64,000 bases of DNA from Neobacillus cucumis (GTDB lineage Bacteria > Bacillota > Bacilli > Bacillales > Cytobacillaceae). The DNA is taken from assembly GCF_002860255.1 (NCBI RefSeq), contig NZ_PGVE01000042.1, positions 62,001 to 126,000 on the forward strand, read 5' to 3'. The notes beneath the pieces are model-generated. The model did not search any database and was not told the origin of the DNA. It saw nothing but the letters and a program-made list of their open reading frames with translations. Of the stretch, positions 7,886 through 17,305 are shown in pieces. Position 1 is the first letter of the stretch. Each line of letters opens with the position of its first letter. A program made the translations under genes and the position numbers.

Positions 7886-9427
7886 GTGTCAGAGACAGAT
7901 ATGTCGAAATACGAGAAGAAAATAATCATTCGCAACATACAAATCGAAGACATTGATGAAATTATAGAGTTAGGGAAAGTTTGCTTCCCTAACATGGACC
8001 CATGGAAGCGGGAGCAATTGGTTAGTCACATTAGAATTTTCCCAGAGGGTCAATTTTGCGTGGAATATGAGGACAAGATTGTAGGTTCCTGTTCAAGTTT
8101 AATCGTCAATTTTGAAGAATATGACGACCAGCACACATGGGACGTTATTACGGACAACGGGTATATCACGAATCACGACCACAATGGGAAAAATTTGTAC
8201 GGGATTGAAGTGATGGTCGATCCAGGATACCGGCGCATGAAACTAGGTGCCCGTCTTTACGAGGCGCGCAAGGAACTCGCTGTTCGATTAAATCTTCAAA
8301 GCATCATTATCGGCGGACGAATCCCAAATTACCACAAATACAAGAATGAAATGACGGCTCGTGAGTATGTTGCTGCAGTTGAGAAGCACAGTATTTATGA
8401 CCCAGTTTTGTCCTTTCAGCTCCTGCAGGGGTTTACTATTAAACGTATCAACACAAGCTACCTGCCAGATGACAAAGCATCTGATTCTATGGCTACCTTG
8501 ATGGAATGGAACAACATCGATTATCGTCCAAAGAATAAGCGAATTTATCGCACATCGTTCCCGGTTAGAATCTGTGCGGTTCAGTACATGATGAAAAAAA
8601 TTGACTCGTTTCAGGATTTTAATCGTCAAATTGAGTACTATGTCGACGTCGCGGCTGATTTCGGATCTGATTTTGTTGTATTTCCGGAGATATTTACAAC
8701 CCAATTGATGTCATTTCTGGAAGAAAAACGGCCGGATCAGGCAGTTCGACGACTGGCAACCTATACAGATCAATATATTGAACTATTTACGCAACTCGCA
8801 GTACGATATAACATCAACATTGTTGGTGGATCACATTTTGTTGAAGAAAATGGGGATGTCTACAATGTTGGTTTTCTATTCCGTCGCGACGGCACGATAG
8901 AAAAACAGTCCAAAATTCACGCCACACCAAACGAGAAAAAGTGGTGGGGCATTTCAGAAGGAAACGATATTCATGTGTTTGACACGGATTGCGGAAAGAT
9001 TGCTATCCACATTTCTTACGACATCGAGTTTCCGGAACTCGCAAGGATTGCTGTTGATAAGGGTGCAAACATTATATTTGTACCTTTTTGTACGGAGGAT
9101 CGTCAGGGGTACCTCCGTGTTCGCTACTGTGCCCAGGCACGTGCGATTGAGAACCAAGTATATACCTGTATTGCTGGAACCGTGGGCAACTTAACGCATG
9201 TTGAGAATATGGATATTCAGTACGCACAATCTGGAATTTTCTCGCCTTCCGATTTTGAGTTTGCAAGGGATGGGATTGTAGGGGAATGTGATGCTAACAT
9301 TGACACCGTAGTTGTTGGTGACGTAGACCTTGAGAAGCTGAGACGTTCTCGGAATTCTGGTTCGCTGCGCCAATTACGCGATCGACGACATGATTTGTAT
9401 CGAATTGAATTGAATGGATTAGCATAA
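7886..9427 (+). CDS. GNAT acetyltransferase-nitrilase fusion (YhcX-like)
   Basis: 513 residues, the size of B. subtilis YhcX. Residues about 10-190 are a GNAT domain (GIEVMVDPGYRRMKLGARLY holds the acetyl-CoA loop). Residues about 225-505 are a carbon-nitrogen hydrolase domain with Glu in FPEIF and Lys in KIHATPNEKKWW. At the nucleophile position, normally CYD before EFPE, this protein reads ISYDIEFPE: Ser377 replaces the catalytic cysteine. The hydrolase half may be inactive or altered. Start GTG 7886 follows GAGGG. Single gene inside a tRNA-Sec-bounded module. Substrate of the family is not known to me. Confidence 0.85.
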   Translation: MSETDMSKYEKKIIIRNIQIEDIDEIIELGKVCFPNMDPWKREQLVSHIRIFPEGQFCVEYEDKIVGSCSSLIVNFEEYDDQHTWDVITDNGYITNHDHNGKNLYGIEVMVDPGYRRMKLGARLYEARKELAVRLNLQSIIIGGRIPNYHKYKNEMTAREYVAAVEKHSIYDPVLSFQLLQGFTIKRINTSYLPDDKASDSMATLMEWNNIDYRPKNKRIYRTSFPVRICAVQYMMKKIDSFQDFNRQIEYYVDVAADFGSDFVVFPEIFTTQLMSFLEEKRPDQAVRRLATYTDQYIELFTQLAVRYNINIVGGSHFVEENGDVYNVGFLFRRDGTIEKQSKIHATPNEKKWWGISEGNDIHVFDTDCGKIAIHISYDIEFPELARIAVDKGANIIFVPFCTEDRQGYLRVRYCAQARAIENQVYTCIAGTVGNLTHVENMDIQYAQSGIFSPSDFEFARDGIVGECDANIDTVVVGDVDLEKLRRSRNSGSLRQLRDRRHDLYRIELNGLA

Positions 9428-9623
9428 AGCAGGATTAAGTTGTTTATAACATAGGGTGTCAAGCACCAGACTTAGATTTGGTGATTGGCAACCTTTATTT
9501 GTTTTACTTCCGGGGGGAAAACTTTGGGATCACTGTGAACAGTAGCTTTTTTGGGAAGTATGTTATAATTAACCACGAAAGCTAGAAAATCAGTGTATAC
9601 ATTATGCAAGGAGGCTAAGTTGA

Positions 9624-11033
9624 ATGTATAAAGAGCTTATAAGACCAACTGAAATATCCATAAAAGATAAAAAGTATAAAGTAAAAGGTAATGTTATCCG
9701 GGCTGCGGTGTTTGCAAGAACCAATGTAATCGAAGTTTTAACAGCAGATAACGAAAGATTTTATTTTATATACTTTAAAAATTCATTAATATATGGTGAT
9801 AAACTAGATAAGGTGGAAGAAGGATCATTTATCAATAAAGCATTTCATGAAGGTATTGTGATTGAATCTCCTCATCCAATATTAAATGCATTAATCCCCA
9901 ATCAATCCGTTTCTATTCAAAATAAAAATAAACTCTTCACTCAACTCCAAATTCATTATTCTTTAAAGGAAATAGCCTATATTGCGACAACACTTGACTC
10001 ATTTTTTGATAAGGATGAGCTTGTAAAAATTATTGACAAGGTCTTTTTTCACTATAGAAGAAGCGGAAAATTTATGAAGTCATTTCAGATTATTCAAATT
10101 TTACATGATTTTGTACCTTCATTAAAATCAGCAAATGAACGTCTAAATTCACAAGAATTCAATTCATATCATAATTTTTACAAATCCTCGAGTTTACCTT
10201 CCATCCTAAAAAAGGATCCACTATTTGTTGAACTACTTTGCTTCCAAAATAGATCAAATCCAGAAATGCGTGTTTTTTTAGAAGATATATTTACAAAACA
10301 GGATTGTTTACTGGAGTTGTTAGTGCTCTGGATTGAATCTCCAAAGGCTGAATCGATTAAAAAGTACACAGATTTTGCTCTACAACTTGTTACGATGAAA
10401 GAATGGATATTCATACTAGGAGAGGTAAATATCAATCCATATCGAGTTTTACCTGAGGCAAAGTCCATTATTGAAAAAATGATTCAAGAAGATAATTACG
10501 AGACAGCGGCCTTATTTTTATTAAATTTCATCCATGATCTGCCAACTTCCTATGATGCTATCCTGAATTCATTATGGGGGAATTTGAATGCTGGATTTGT
10601 AGGATCTCACCTAGACGATTTCATCTTTATGTTTCAACAGCTAGTCCCCGAAGATCACTCTAAACTATTGGAACAAAAAATCTTTCAACTCGCTGTTATC
10701 CTGCTTGAAGAGCATGATCTCAAAGAGGTTCACGAAAAACTTTTACCTATTCAAAAAATACACCCCTATTCAGCGGTGATTCGAAAAATGAATAATATGT
10801 TAGCATTATTAGAGGACCCTGATCAGATGATGGAATTGGGGGATTATTATGCAGAGTTTAAACAATTTGATAAAGCTATTGATTGCTTTTTCTGGGAAAT
10901 GGAACTTCAACCACAGGACCCTATTCCTGTACAGAAAATAAGTCGTATGTATCATCATAAAGGAATGGTAAAAGAAGCAGCTACATACCAAAAAGTTTAC
11001 GCGCAAATAAAAAGTAATCAAGGAATAGGCTGA
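9624..11033 (+). CDS. Uncharacterised TPR-like protein
   Basis: 469 residues, no signal peptide or membrane segment. The first 120 residues are beta-rich; the rest is helical, and residues about 395-460 (MMELGDYYAEFKQFDKAIDC, then a second helix pair) look like tetratricopeptide repeats, a protein-binding scaffold. I recognise no named family. ATG follows AAGGAGG. A -10 like TATAAT is visible at 9562. Monocistronic, closed by a strong terminator at 11133-11180. Confidence 0.75.
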   Translation: MYKELIRPTEISIKDKKYKVKGNVIRAAVFARTNVIEVLTADNERFYFIYFKNSLIYGDKLDKVEEGSFINKAFHEGIVIESPHPILNALIPNQSVSIQNKNKLFTQLQIHYSLKEIAYIATTLDSFFDKDELVKIIDKVFFHYRRSGKFMKSFQIIQILHDFVPSLKSANERLNSQEFNSYHNFYKSSSLPSILKKDPLFVELLCFQNRSNPEMRVFLEDIFTKQDCLLELLVLWIESPKAESIKKYTDFALQLVTMKEWIFILGEVNINPYRVLPEAKSIIEKMIQEDNYETAALFLLNFIHDLPTSYDAILNSLWGNLNAGFVGSHLDDFIFMFQQLVPEDHSKLLEQKIFQLAVILLEEHDLKEVHEKLLPIQKIHPYSAVIRKMNNMLALLEDPDQMMELGDYYAEFKQFDKAIDCFFWEMELQPQDPIPVQKISRMYHHKGMVKEAATYQKVYAQIKSNQGIG

Positions 11034-11132
11034 AAACGATCGAATAAATCTGCTGGTCAAAGAAATTATTTCTTGAATAGAAAAAATCAAGATAAGCAGT
11101 TCTTCGAAATTGCTTATTTCCGCCCATAGAAA

Positions 11133-11180
11133 AACTGCTCCTCCAATTGTTAGGTTGTCTAACAATTGGGGGGCAGTTTG
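11133..11180 (+). terminator. Long hairpin terminator
   Basis: AACTGCTCCTCCAATTGTTAG pairs with CTAACAATTGGGGGGCAGTT (a few mismatches), forming a stem near 20 bp, then a short T-rich tract. It lies between two convergent genes and may serve both. Confidence 0.75.
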
Positions 11181-11205
11181 TTTCATATAAGGTGTGTGAT
11201 ACTAT

Positions 11206-11421
11206 TCATTTCAAATATAATTTAGTTGGATAAGCTCCGCTAAAACAGGAAACACAACGGCTGCTGGTTTCTGCAAGATTTACATCAACCGCCTCCAATA
11301 AACCTTCAGTGCTTAAAAACGCTAATGAATCCGCGCCAATTACTTCTCCAATTGCTCGTTCATGTTCATGTCTGTTAGCAAATAACTCCTCTTTTGTCGG
11401 CATATCAATACCATAAAAGGG
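11206..11421 (-). pseudogene. Amidophosphoribosyltransferase (PurF-type) C-terminal fragment
   Basis: Read leftward from the tRNA-Sec repeat: PFYGIDMPTKEELFANRHEH, IGADSLAFLSTEGLLEAV and CVSCFSGAYPTKLY. These are the last 70 residues of PurF-like enzymes, which make phosphoribosylamine in purine synthesis. The upstream 85 percent of the gene is gone; the break is exactly at the tRNA-Sec repeat at 11424, so the element boundary cut the gene. A relic, not a functional gene. Confidence 0.75.
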
Positions 11422-11423
11422 GT

Positions 11424-11487
11424 CTTCAAAACTGCTTGAGAGGCGCGTGTCGTCTCTGCTAGGTTCGATTCCTAGGCAGTCCCGCCA
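11424..11487 (+). repeat. tRNA-Sec 3'-part repeat, copy 3 (type B)
   Basis: 64 bases from the anticodon loop to CCA, like the other copies, but with a different variable arm (AGAGGCG / CGTCTCT) and T stem (CTAGG / CCTAG). Changes on both sides of each stem keep the pairing, so it descends from another functional tRNA-Sec allele rather than by decay of type A. Confidence 0.85.
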
Positions 11488-11638
11488 AAAGTATTGAAAT
11501 GACAAGGCTTTTGAGCCTTTGGAATAATTTGGTTGGAAGAAGTTTTTTACTGATAGACTGTGTAGGGTACTATCAAACAGACTGTGGAGCCTCTTTTGCT
11601 ATGTTGGGAATCCCCAATGAAGCGAAGGAGGCTTTTTT

Positions 11639-12270
11639 ATGGCAGAACAAAGCAAAAGAAATGGAAGAAAGACGGTATCCAGTTGCTTTTCGAGGAAGAG
11701 GTGAAGTCGCCAAAAACAGGTAAGTCGTTAATAGACCTGTTTGAAACATTTATGCGGGCAAAAGAGTTGGAGGGTCTGAGACCTCGGACATTAAAAGAAC
11801 ACCGGACAACCTTTAAATATTTTTTATCTTTTTTGAATCAAAAAAATCCGAGCATCGAATGTGCGGATGAAATTACAACTGAAATAATAAGAGATTTATT
11901 TCTATTATATGAGTAAAGAAAAAAGGCTTTCTTGCAAAAAATACACATGCACGAATTCTTCCATTATCGAAGAAGACAGCCAAATCGCTAAATACGTTAA
12001 TAAAAGAAAACAGTATATTTGAAGATACCGATTACATTTTTCTTTCGAATTATGTCGGCAGGATCGATCCCAGCTGGGTAAGAGCCAGAATTAAAGATTA
12101 TGGAAAAAAAGCAAACATTACGAATATACGTGTTTCACCACACACGTTCAGGCACACGTTTTCAAAATATTATATTTTAAACGGCGGTGACGCCTTTACC
12201 TTGCAGCGTATATTGGATCATTCGACGATGAACATGGTTCGGAAATACATTCAAATGAACGGTGTTGTGA
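11639..12270 (+). pseudogene. Tyrosine recombinase with frameshift and large internal deletion
   Basis: The N-terminal part starts at ATG 11639 (MAEQSKRNGRKT), shifts frame near 11680 and continues as LLFEEEVKSPKTGKSLIDLF to about 11916. The C-terminal part follows at about 11960-12270 with HTFRHTF and GGDAFTLQRILDHS then MNMVRKYIQM, holding the HxxR box and catalytic tyrosine. About 150 residues between are missing. It follows the tRNA-Sec repeat by 151 bases, with ACTGT motifs at 11555 and 11579. Confidence 0.8.
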
Positions 12271-12499
12271 GAGGGGCGAAAATAAGTTACTTTATTTTCC
12301 CTCTACTCGATTTCTTTTTGCACGCTAATGATGATAAATGATTTAAATGAAGGCCTAATGTTGGATATAAATTACAAGGATGGAAAGAATAAGAGGGGTA
12401 AGAAATATCGCTTGAATAGTAAGTTCTTCTACAAAAAATTACATTTAAATAGTTGTAGATTTTTGTGAGTGTGAGGTGGTTTGGGTGATCTTCAAACAA

Positions 12500-13004
12500 A
12501 TGTTTATAAAGAATAAAGATGAGAAAAAAGCAAGTAGTTTCGAGAGTATTAACGAATTATTTACAAAAGTTCAAAAATCTCATGATTTTTGGACAATTTT
12601 CACTTACAAATAATAAAGGACACTTCATTCTTTCTTACTACAACACCCCTATCGATCGGATACAACTTCAGCGTAGAGTATTACATATATTCCAGGAGCC
12701 ATCTTTTGATTTTTCTTATATAAAGAAAATTGATGATATTAAGCAGACTATCCCAATTGAGGATATTGTTATTACAGACAACATTGAAGCAATCCAAACA
12801 AAATTACTTAATGGGTATGCGATTCTGCAAATTAAGGAAAATGATTATAAGGTTGCATTAATTAATTTATCTAACGAAAAAGATGACATCTATTCAAAAA
12901 TTGCATTCTATTTTCTTTATTGTTATATTCCGTTTTTGTTTGTGTTTATTTATATGAAGCAAAAGATAATGAAACAGCAAAACAATGTGGTTTCCCATAA
13001 TTAG
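12500..13004 (+). pseudogene. GerA-family germinant receptor A-subunit, N-terminal fragment
   Basis: MFIKNKDEKKASSFESINEL begins at 12500; a one-base frameshift in a T run near 12580 leads to GQFSLTNNKGHFILSYYNTP and IPIEDIVITDNIEAIQTKLL, which resemble the cytoplasmic N-terminal domain of GerA-type receptor A subunits. The membrane domain is missing; the end (YSKIAFYFLYCYIPFLFVFI) is unrelated sequence. A relic of a spore germination gene. Confidence 0.6.
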
Positions 13005-13098
13005 AAATGGATGTTTCTTCAATGTCTATGCTGATAAAATTTTTCTGCAGGGAAACTCTATAAACAAAGTAAACTTTTATCGGTTGGAGGCCGTTAGA

Positions 13099-13524
13099 AT
13101 GAAGGTTTTATCAATGATTCAGCCTTGGGCAAGTCTTTTTGTCCTTCGTGAGGCCAAATATGAAACAAGGACATGGAGAACGAATTATCGAGGGCCATTG
13201 GCGATTCACACAAGTAAAAAAATAGATAAGGCTGTCTGCAACCATGTAGCAATCCAGGCGTTGCTTGGAAAGCATGGGTACACAAAAGAGAACCTTCCAA
13301 CTGGCATGATCATTGCGGTATGCAGGCTGGAAAATTGTTTGATGGTGACTGAAAACAACCAGACGAGTACAATCCTGGAGGATGGAAGAATTGTATCAGG
13401 TAATGACTATTTTTTAGGTGACTTTCAAGTGGGAGGTTTTGCTTGGGAAGTTCAGGACATGCAGATACTGGATGAGTTTATTCCAGCGAAAGGAAAACTA
13501 GGACTATGGGAATATAATTTATAA
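13099..13524 (+). CDS. ASCH domain protein
   Basis: 141 residues starting MKVLSMIQPWASLFVLREAK, with WRTNYRGPLAIHTSKK and LGDFQVGGFAWEV, the pattern of ASCH domains, a PUA-like beta-barrel thought to bind RNA or modified nucleosides. ATG 13099 has GGAGG eight bases upstream. It stands alone between remnants, so context gives no function. Confidence 0.8.
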   Translation: MKVLSMIQPWASLFVLREAKYETRTWRTNYRGPLAIHTSKKIDKAVCNHVAIQALLGKHGYTKENLPTGMIIAVCRLENCLMVTENNQTSTILEDGRIVSGNDYFLGDFQVGGFAWEVQDMQILDEFIPAKGKLGLWEYNL

Positions 13525-13808
13525 CAATTTTTAGATAAAACTTATCCGCAGAATAAATGACACCGACTTAATTATTTGGGTGCCATTCAGTTTTTAGACC
13601 TTTTTTCACCACAACACGTATAGAACGGTTACATAAATTTCGTTAACATAAAAATACCATTTTTCCTGAATGAGAAAATGTATTTTCTTTAGTAGGATTG
13701 ATTAATTATTTTTTTCAATCCAATTATTACACCCGGTATCAATAATGTTCCCTTTCACGAACATCCTCTCACTCCTCAAAGTCAGTATAGGATAGTTTTC
13801 CCACATAA

Positions 13809-14039
13809 TATGTTAAATCTATCAATGAATTTTCCTTACAGAAAGTTAAGAATTTCGAAACAGAGTCGGTCCTTAATGAAGACCAGTTAAATAATATTTA
13901 TCATTATTTAAAAAAACATCAGCATGAAGAGGATGGACAAATTATTACTTTATACGGACAAATGCTTGTATGCTTAGCAAAGAATGAAGTTAATCAGTTA
14001 ATTGTTGATTTAGAGAAAGTAATGTCCTTGTATCACTGA
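13809..14039 (+). pseudogene. Orphan gene tail
   Basis: An open frame with no start codon gives about 76 residues (NEDQLNNIYHYLKKHQHEED, then ITLYGQMLVCLAKNEVNQLI and DLEKVMSLYH). The composition looks coding and a terminator follows at 14070. I do not recognise the family. Probably the 3' end of a gene whose 5' part was lost. The preceding 280 bases hold no gene. Confidence 0.4.
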
Positions 14040-14069
14040 TACATATAAGAGTATTTTGTACGAACTAAA

Positions 14070-14100
14070 GAAGCAGACCCCACTGGATCTGCTTCGTTTT
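14070..14100 (+). terminator. Terminator
   Basis: Stem GAAGCAGA / TCTGCTTC followed by GTTTT, between the orphan tail and the convergent reductase gene. Confidence 0.7.
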
Positions 14101-14818
14101 ATGATGGATTTGTTGACCATAATCCAGCTGTTTTAACGAATACTCTTGGATTAAATTTTAAACTAGCCACGACTAATTCTGCAAGGTCTTCTGGGTGCAT
14201 AACGTTTTCTTCATTGCCTTTAACAAGATCTGTATCAATGGCTAAATCTGTAACGACCGTACTTGGTGTTAAAGCAGTAACACGGACATTATGTTTTCTT
14301 ACTTCTAGCATAAGTGATTCTGTTAGCCCTAAAACAGCGAATTTAGAAGCACTGTAAGCACTTGTAACAGGGGCACCTTTTTGGCCAGCAGATGAAGAGA
14401 TATTGATGATATCTCCTGATTTTCTTTCGATCATTCCTGGTAATACTGCTCTTGTTACATTATACACACCCATTAAATTGACTTGGATGATTTTTTCCCA
14501 TTCTTCTGGTGTTAGATCAAGGAACCCACCAAATTTAGCAATACCAGCATTGTTGATTAGGATATCAAATGGGCCTAAGTCTGATTTGATATGTTCAACA
14601 GCATGGGTAACGGATTCAAGATCGGTCACATCTGCTGTTGCTGCAGAAACCTTTACATCAAATTGTGCTAGTTCAGCAGCTACCTTTTCTAGATTAGACA
14701 TATTTAAGCCGATTAGGCCTAAATTAACGCCTTCTTTTGCTAAGGCGATAGTAGTAGCACGTCCAATGCCTCTTCCTGCGCCAGTAACTATTGCAGTTTT
14801 ACCATTTAAAGAAATCAT
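14099..14818 (-). CDS. Short-chain dehydrogenase/reductase, YoxD-like
   Basis: 239 residues, classical SDR: NAD(P) motif TGAGRGIG (12-19), NNAG (about 89-92), catalytic Ser in ISSSAG and YSASK. Closely resembles B. subtilis YoxD and FabG-type 3-ketoacyl reductases, but real substrate unknown. ATG is preceded by TAGGAGTG. Lies head-to-tail behind hxlAB with a 115-base gap. Confidence 0.85.
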   Translation of the reverse strand: MISLNGKTAIVTGAGRGIGRATTIALAKEGVNLGLIGLNMSNLEKVAAELAQFDVKVSAATADVTDLESVTHAVEHIKSDLGPFDILINNAGIAKFGGFLDLTPEEWEKIIQVNLMGVYNVTRAVLPGMIERKSGDIINISSSAGQKGAPVTSAYSASKFAVLGLTESLMLEVRKHNVRVTALTPSTVVTDLAIDTDLVKGNEENVMHPEDLAELVVASLKFNPRVFVKTAGLWSTNPS

Positions 14819-14933
14819 TTTATCACTCCTAAAATTATTACAAATTGAAGTAGTTCATTCTATCAGAAAGACCGCAATCTTGCATGGAAATAGCTTGCGG
14901 TCTTTCCTATTTAGAACTCGAGGAATAATATAT

Positions 14934-15491
14934 TTATTCTAAGTTAGCGTGTCTACCGTACATCTTATTGGTATCCAAACCTTTTTTCTCCATGAACCGA
15001 AGAATCACGGCGTCGTAAAATAGTAAAAGTGCTTGCTCAAATAATGAGCCCATTGGTTGAATCGTCTTAAAATCACTCTCCGACTGATCTTTAGGTGAGC
15101 CAGGCAACTTAATAGTGATATCCGCTAATTGTCCAATAGTGGACTCAGGGAAAATGGTTACAGCTGCAATCGTCCCACCGATGCTTTTTGCTTTCTCAGC
15201 CATGGAAACTAAACCTTTCGTTTCTCCTGAACCTGATCCAATGATTAAGATGTCATCTTTTTCAAAGTTAGGGGTTACTGTTTCGCCAATCACAAAGGCA
15301 TCAATCCCCATGTGCATCATTCGCATAGCAAATGATTTAGCCATAAATCCAGATCTACCTGCGCCTGCAACAAAGACTTTTTTTGATTCAAGTATTCCAT
15401 TAACTAATTTTTCAGCTTCATCATTCGAAATTAAATCTACGGAGCGATTTAACTCTTTTATGATTTCAGCTAGGTATTGAGTTGTATTCAT
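14934..15491 (-). CDS. hxlB: 6-phospho-3-hexuloisomerase
   Basis: 185-residue SIS-domain isomerase that converts hexulose 6-phosphate to fructose 6-phosphate, the second step of formaldehyde fixation by the ribulose monophosphate route. VFVAGAGRSGFMAKSFAMR and IGSGSGETKGL are the SIS sugar-phosphate loops. It begins eight bases after the hxlA stop, so the two form an operon. Confidence 0.93.
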   Translation of the reverse strand: MNTTQYLAEIIKELNRSVDLISNDEAEKLVNGILESKKVFVAGAGRSGFMAKSFAMRMMHMGIDAFVIGETVTPNFEKDDILIIGSGSGETKGLVSMAEKAKSIGGTIAAVTIFPESTIGQLADITIKLPGSPKDQSESDFKTIQPMGSLFEQALLLFYDAVILRFMEKKGLDTNKMYGRHANLE

Positions 15492-15499
15492 GATCTGAA

Positions 15500-16132
15500 T
15501 TACCCTTGATTAATCATTTGTTGCATTTTGGCAGCAGCAGCTTTTTTATCAGCTTGTCCAGTTATCCCGCCACCTACAATGACAAGGTCTGGTTGTACTT
15601 TGATGACTTCTGGAAGTGTGTCTAATTTAATACCACCTGCGATTGCCGTTTTAGCATTTTTTACAACACTTTTAATAGTTTGTAAATCTTCAAATGAGTT
15701 CTTTCCAACAGCTTGTAGATCGTAGCCAGTGTGCACACAAATATAATCAACACCCATAGCGTCCACTTCTTTTGCACGTCCAGCAAGATCTTTTACAGCA
15801 ATCATATCAACAAGGATTTTTTTACCTTGTTTTTTCGCTTCTTCAACAGCACCTTTAATAGACATATCTTCCGAAGTACCAAGAATTGTGACGATATCTG
15901 CACCTGCTTCAGAAGCTTTCATTACTTCATAACCAGCTGCATCCATGATTTTTAGGTCTGCTAATACCTTTAAGTTAGGGAATGCTTTTTTAACTGCTTT
16001 TACAGCATGAAGACCTTCGTTAATTACAACCGGTGTACCGATTTCAACGATATCAATATGTTCCTCTACTTCTTTTACCAGCTCAATTGCTTCTGGGATA
16101 TTTACTAAATCTAATGCTAATTGTAATTCCAT
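15500..16132 (-). CDS. hxlA: 3-hexulose-6-phosphate synthase
   Basis: 210-residue TIM-barrel enzyme of the OMP decarboxylase superfamily. It joins formaldehyde to ribulose 5-phosphate. LALDLVNIPEAIELVKEV and DLKIMDAAGYEVMKASEAGA (the DxKxxD motif) are diagnostic, and AIAGGIKLDTLPEV is the phosphate loop. With hxlB it detoxifies formaldehyde. The activator gene hxlR, usually adjacent in Bacillus, is not in this window. ATG preceded by TAGGAG. Confidence 0.93.
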   Translation of the reverse strand: MELQLALDLVNIPEAIELVKEVEEHIDIVEIGTPVVINEGLHAVKAVKKAFPNLKVLADLKIMDAAGYEVMKASEAGADIVTILGTSEDMSIKGAVEEAKKQGKKILVDMIAVKDLAGRAKEVDAMGVDYICVHTGYDLQAVGKNSFEDLQTIKSVVKNAKTAIAGGIKLDTLPEVIKVQPDLVIVGGGITGQADKKAAAAKMQQMINQG

Positions 16133-16518
16133 CTATATTCACTCCTATAATTTTTTTATTGTTGTATAGTGATAATAACTCCCAAGGGTAATAATACTTT
16201 TACAATAATATTATCCTTATATTGCATTATCTGTACCTGCCAGCAATAAGGGATATCATGTTCTCTCGCTGAACAATTGCAAGTATACAACGTATATAAC
16301 AACAATAAAAGTACGCACTTTTATTTTACATAGTGTTTAAAAGTATACTATAAGACAAACCGCTTATATAGTCTTACTATTAACTTTAAAAGAAACAATG
16401 CACCATTCCGCATGGCCTATTTTCTGTATAAGTTGCTTGATAATTGCCCAAATTGTCATTGTTGATGTTGGTTATAAAAATATCTTATTAATAAAGACAT
16501 TTCTAGTTGGGGGATTGA
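16133..16518. other. hxlA upstream region
   Basis: No gene. AT-rich regulatory region of hxlA. Near the hxlA start is CCCAAGGGTAATAATAC; further up is the palindrome at 16307. HxlR binding sites would be expected here but I cannot identify them with confidence. Confidence 0.4.
16307..16322. promoter_or_regulatory. Palindromic operator-like site 1
   Basis: AAAAGTACGCACTTTT, arms AAAAGT / ACTTTT around four bases. Its first 14 bases AAGTACGCACTTTT are the exact reverse complement of the site at 16845. Resembles operators of dimeric winged-helix repressors; binding protein unknown. Confidence 0.45.
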
Positions 16519-16665
16519 ATGAATAAATTTTTTGATTATATTCTTTTAACAGTAGGAGCGGCTATTGTAGCTATGGGATTAGAAATGATATTAGCGCCAA
16601 TTGGGCTGGTAGATGATGGGGTAACTGCCTTTTCAATTATGGCAAATGCCATGTGGGGCTTACGC
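16519..16665 (+). pseudogene. YitT family membrane protein, N-terminal fragment
   Basis: MNKFFDYILLTVGAAIVAMG and GLEMILAPIGLVDDGVTAFS match the first helix and periplasmic motif of YitT/DUF161 proteins (normally near 280 residues). After about 48 residues the sequence becomes unrelated and runs into a terminator at 16728. A truncated relic with an intact GGGGG ribosome binding site. Confidence 0.65.
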
Positions 16666-16727
16666 CAAAAGCTTCAACACATAAGAAATACTGTTCTCAA
16701 CAAATTTATATCACATATATTTTTGTG

Positions 16728-16759
16728 GCCAGGGAGAGGAATGCTCACCCTGGCTTTTT
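16728..16759 (+). terminator. Terminator after the YitT relic
   Basis: GCCAGGG / CCCTGGC stem followed by TTTTT. Confidence 0.8.
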
Positions 16760-16844
16760 AATTTATTTTACACAAAAATAGATGAGTTTATTTCCTTTAG
16801 TATACATTTTGTTATTATGTTATTTTTTTATAACTATTTAAATA

Positions 16845-16858
16845 AAAAGTGCGTACTT
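16845..16858. promoter_or_regulatory. Palindromic operator-like site 2
   Basis: AAAAGTGCGTACTT, the inverted copy of the site at 16307-16322; together they bracket the YitT relic. Confidence 0.45.
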
Positions 16859-16859
16859 C

Positions 16860-17305
16860 CATTTAAAAATGTAGGTATTATACTTACATCTTGTTGCAAC
16901 ATTGGATTCACGAAATACTGTGGTTATTGATTAGTCATCTGATCTTACGCATTCAGTTTACTACATTGAAAGGGTGAATAGTATGTTCGGGTTACATGCA
17001 AAGCATCACAAGGAACAATATTGCAGACCTTGTATCAAATAGAGAAGTGTATAAGCTAAAAATAATGGAATAAGTTCAAAGATGGAGTGGCGGAACCGTC
17101 GAAAAAACCTGTTATTTGCAGGTTTTTTAGTGGTCTTTTTTAAGATGGGAGCTTTTCGCCGTATCTCCTTCGAAACAAATCTTTTGATTTGGACAGACCA
17201 GATGGCTAATATATTAATATCGCGAATTACCGATTTGGCGTGATGCTTTCAGATCATCTATCCAGCTTCCATTGGGATAGTGATAATCGATATAGAAAGA
17301 GGCAA
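16860..17305 (+). other. Intergenic region with a terminator
   Basis: A 19-codon frame at 16983-17042 (MFGLHAKHHKEQYCRPCIK) has a weak AAGGGTG ahead of it but no support. A clear terminator lies at 17102-17128 (AAAAACCTG / CAGGTTTTTT). The rest is the upstream region of the ArsR gene. Confidence 0.5.
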
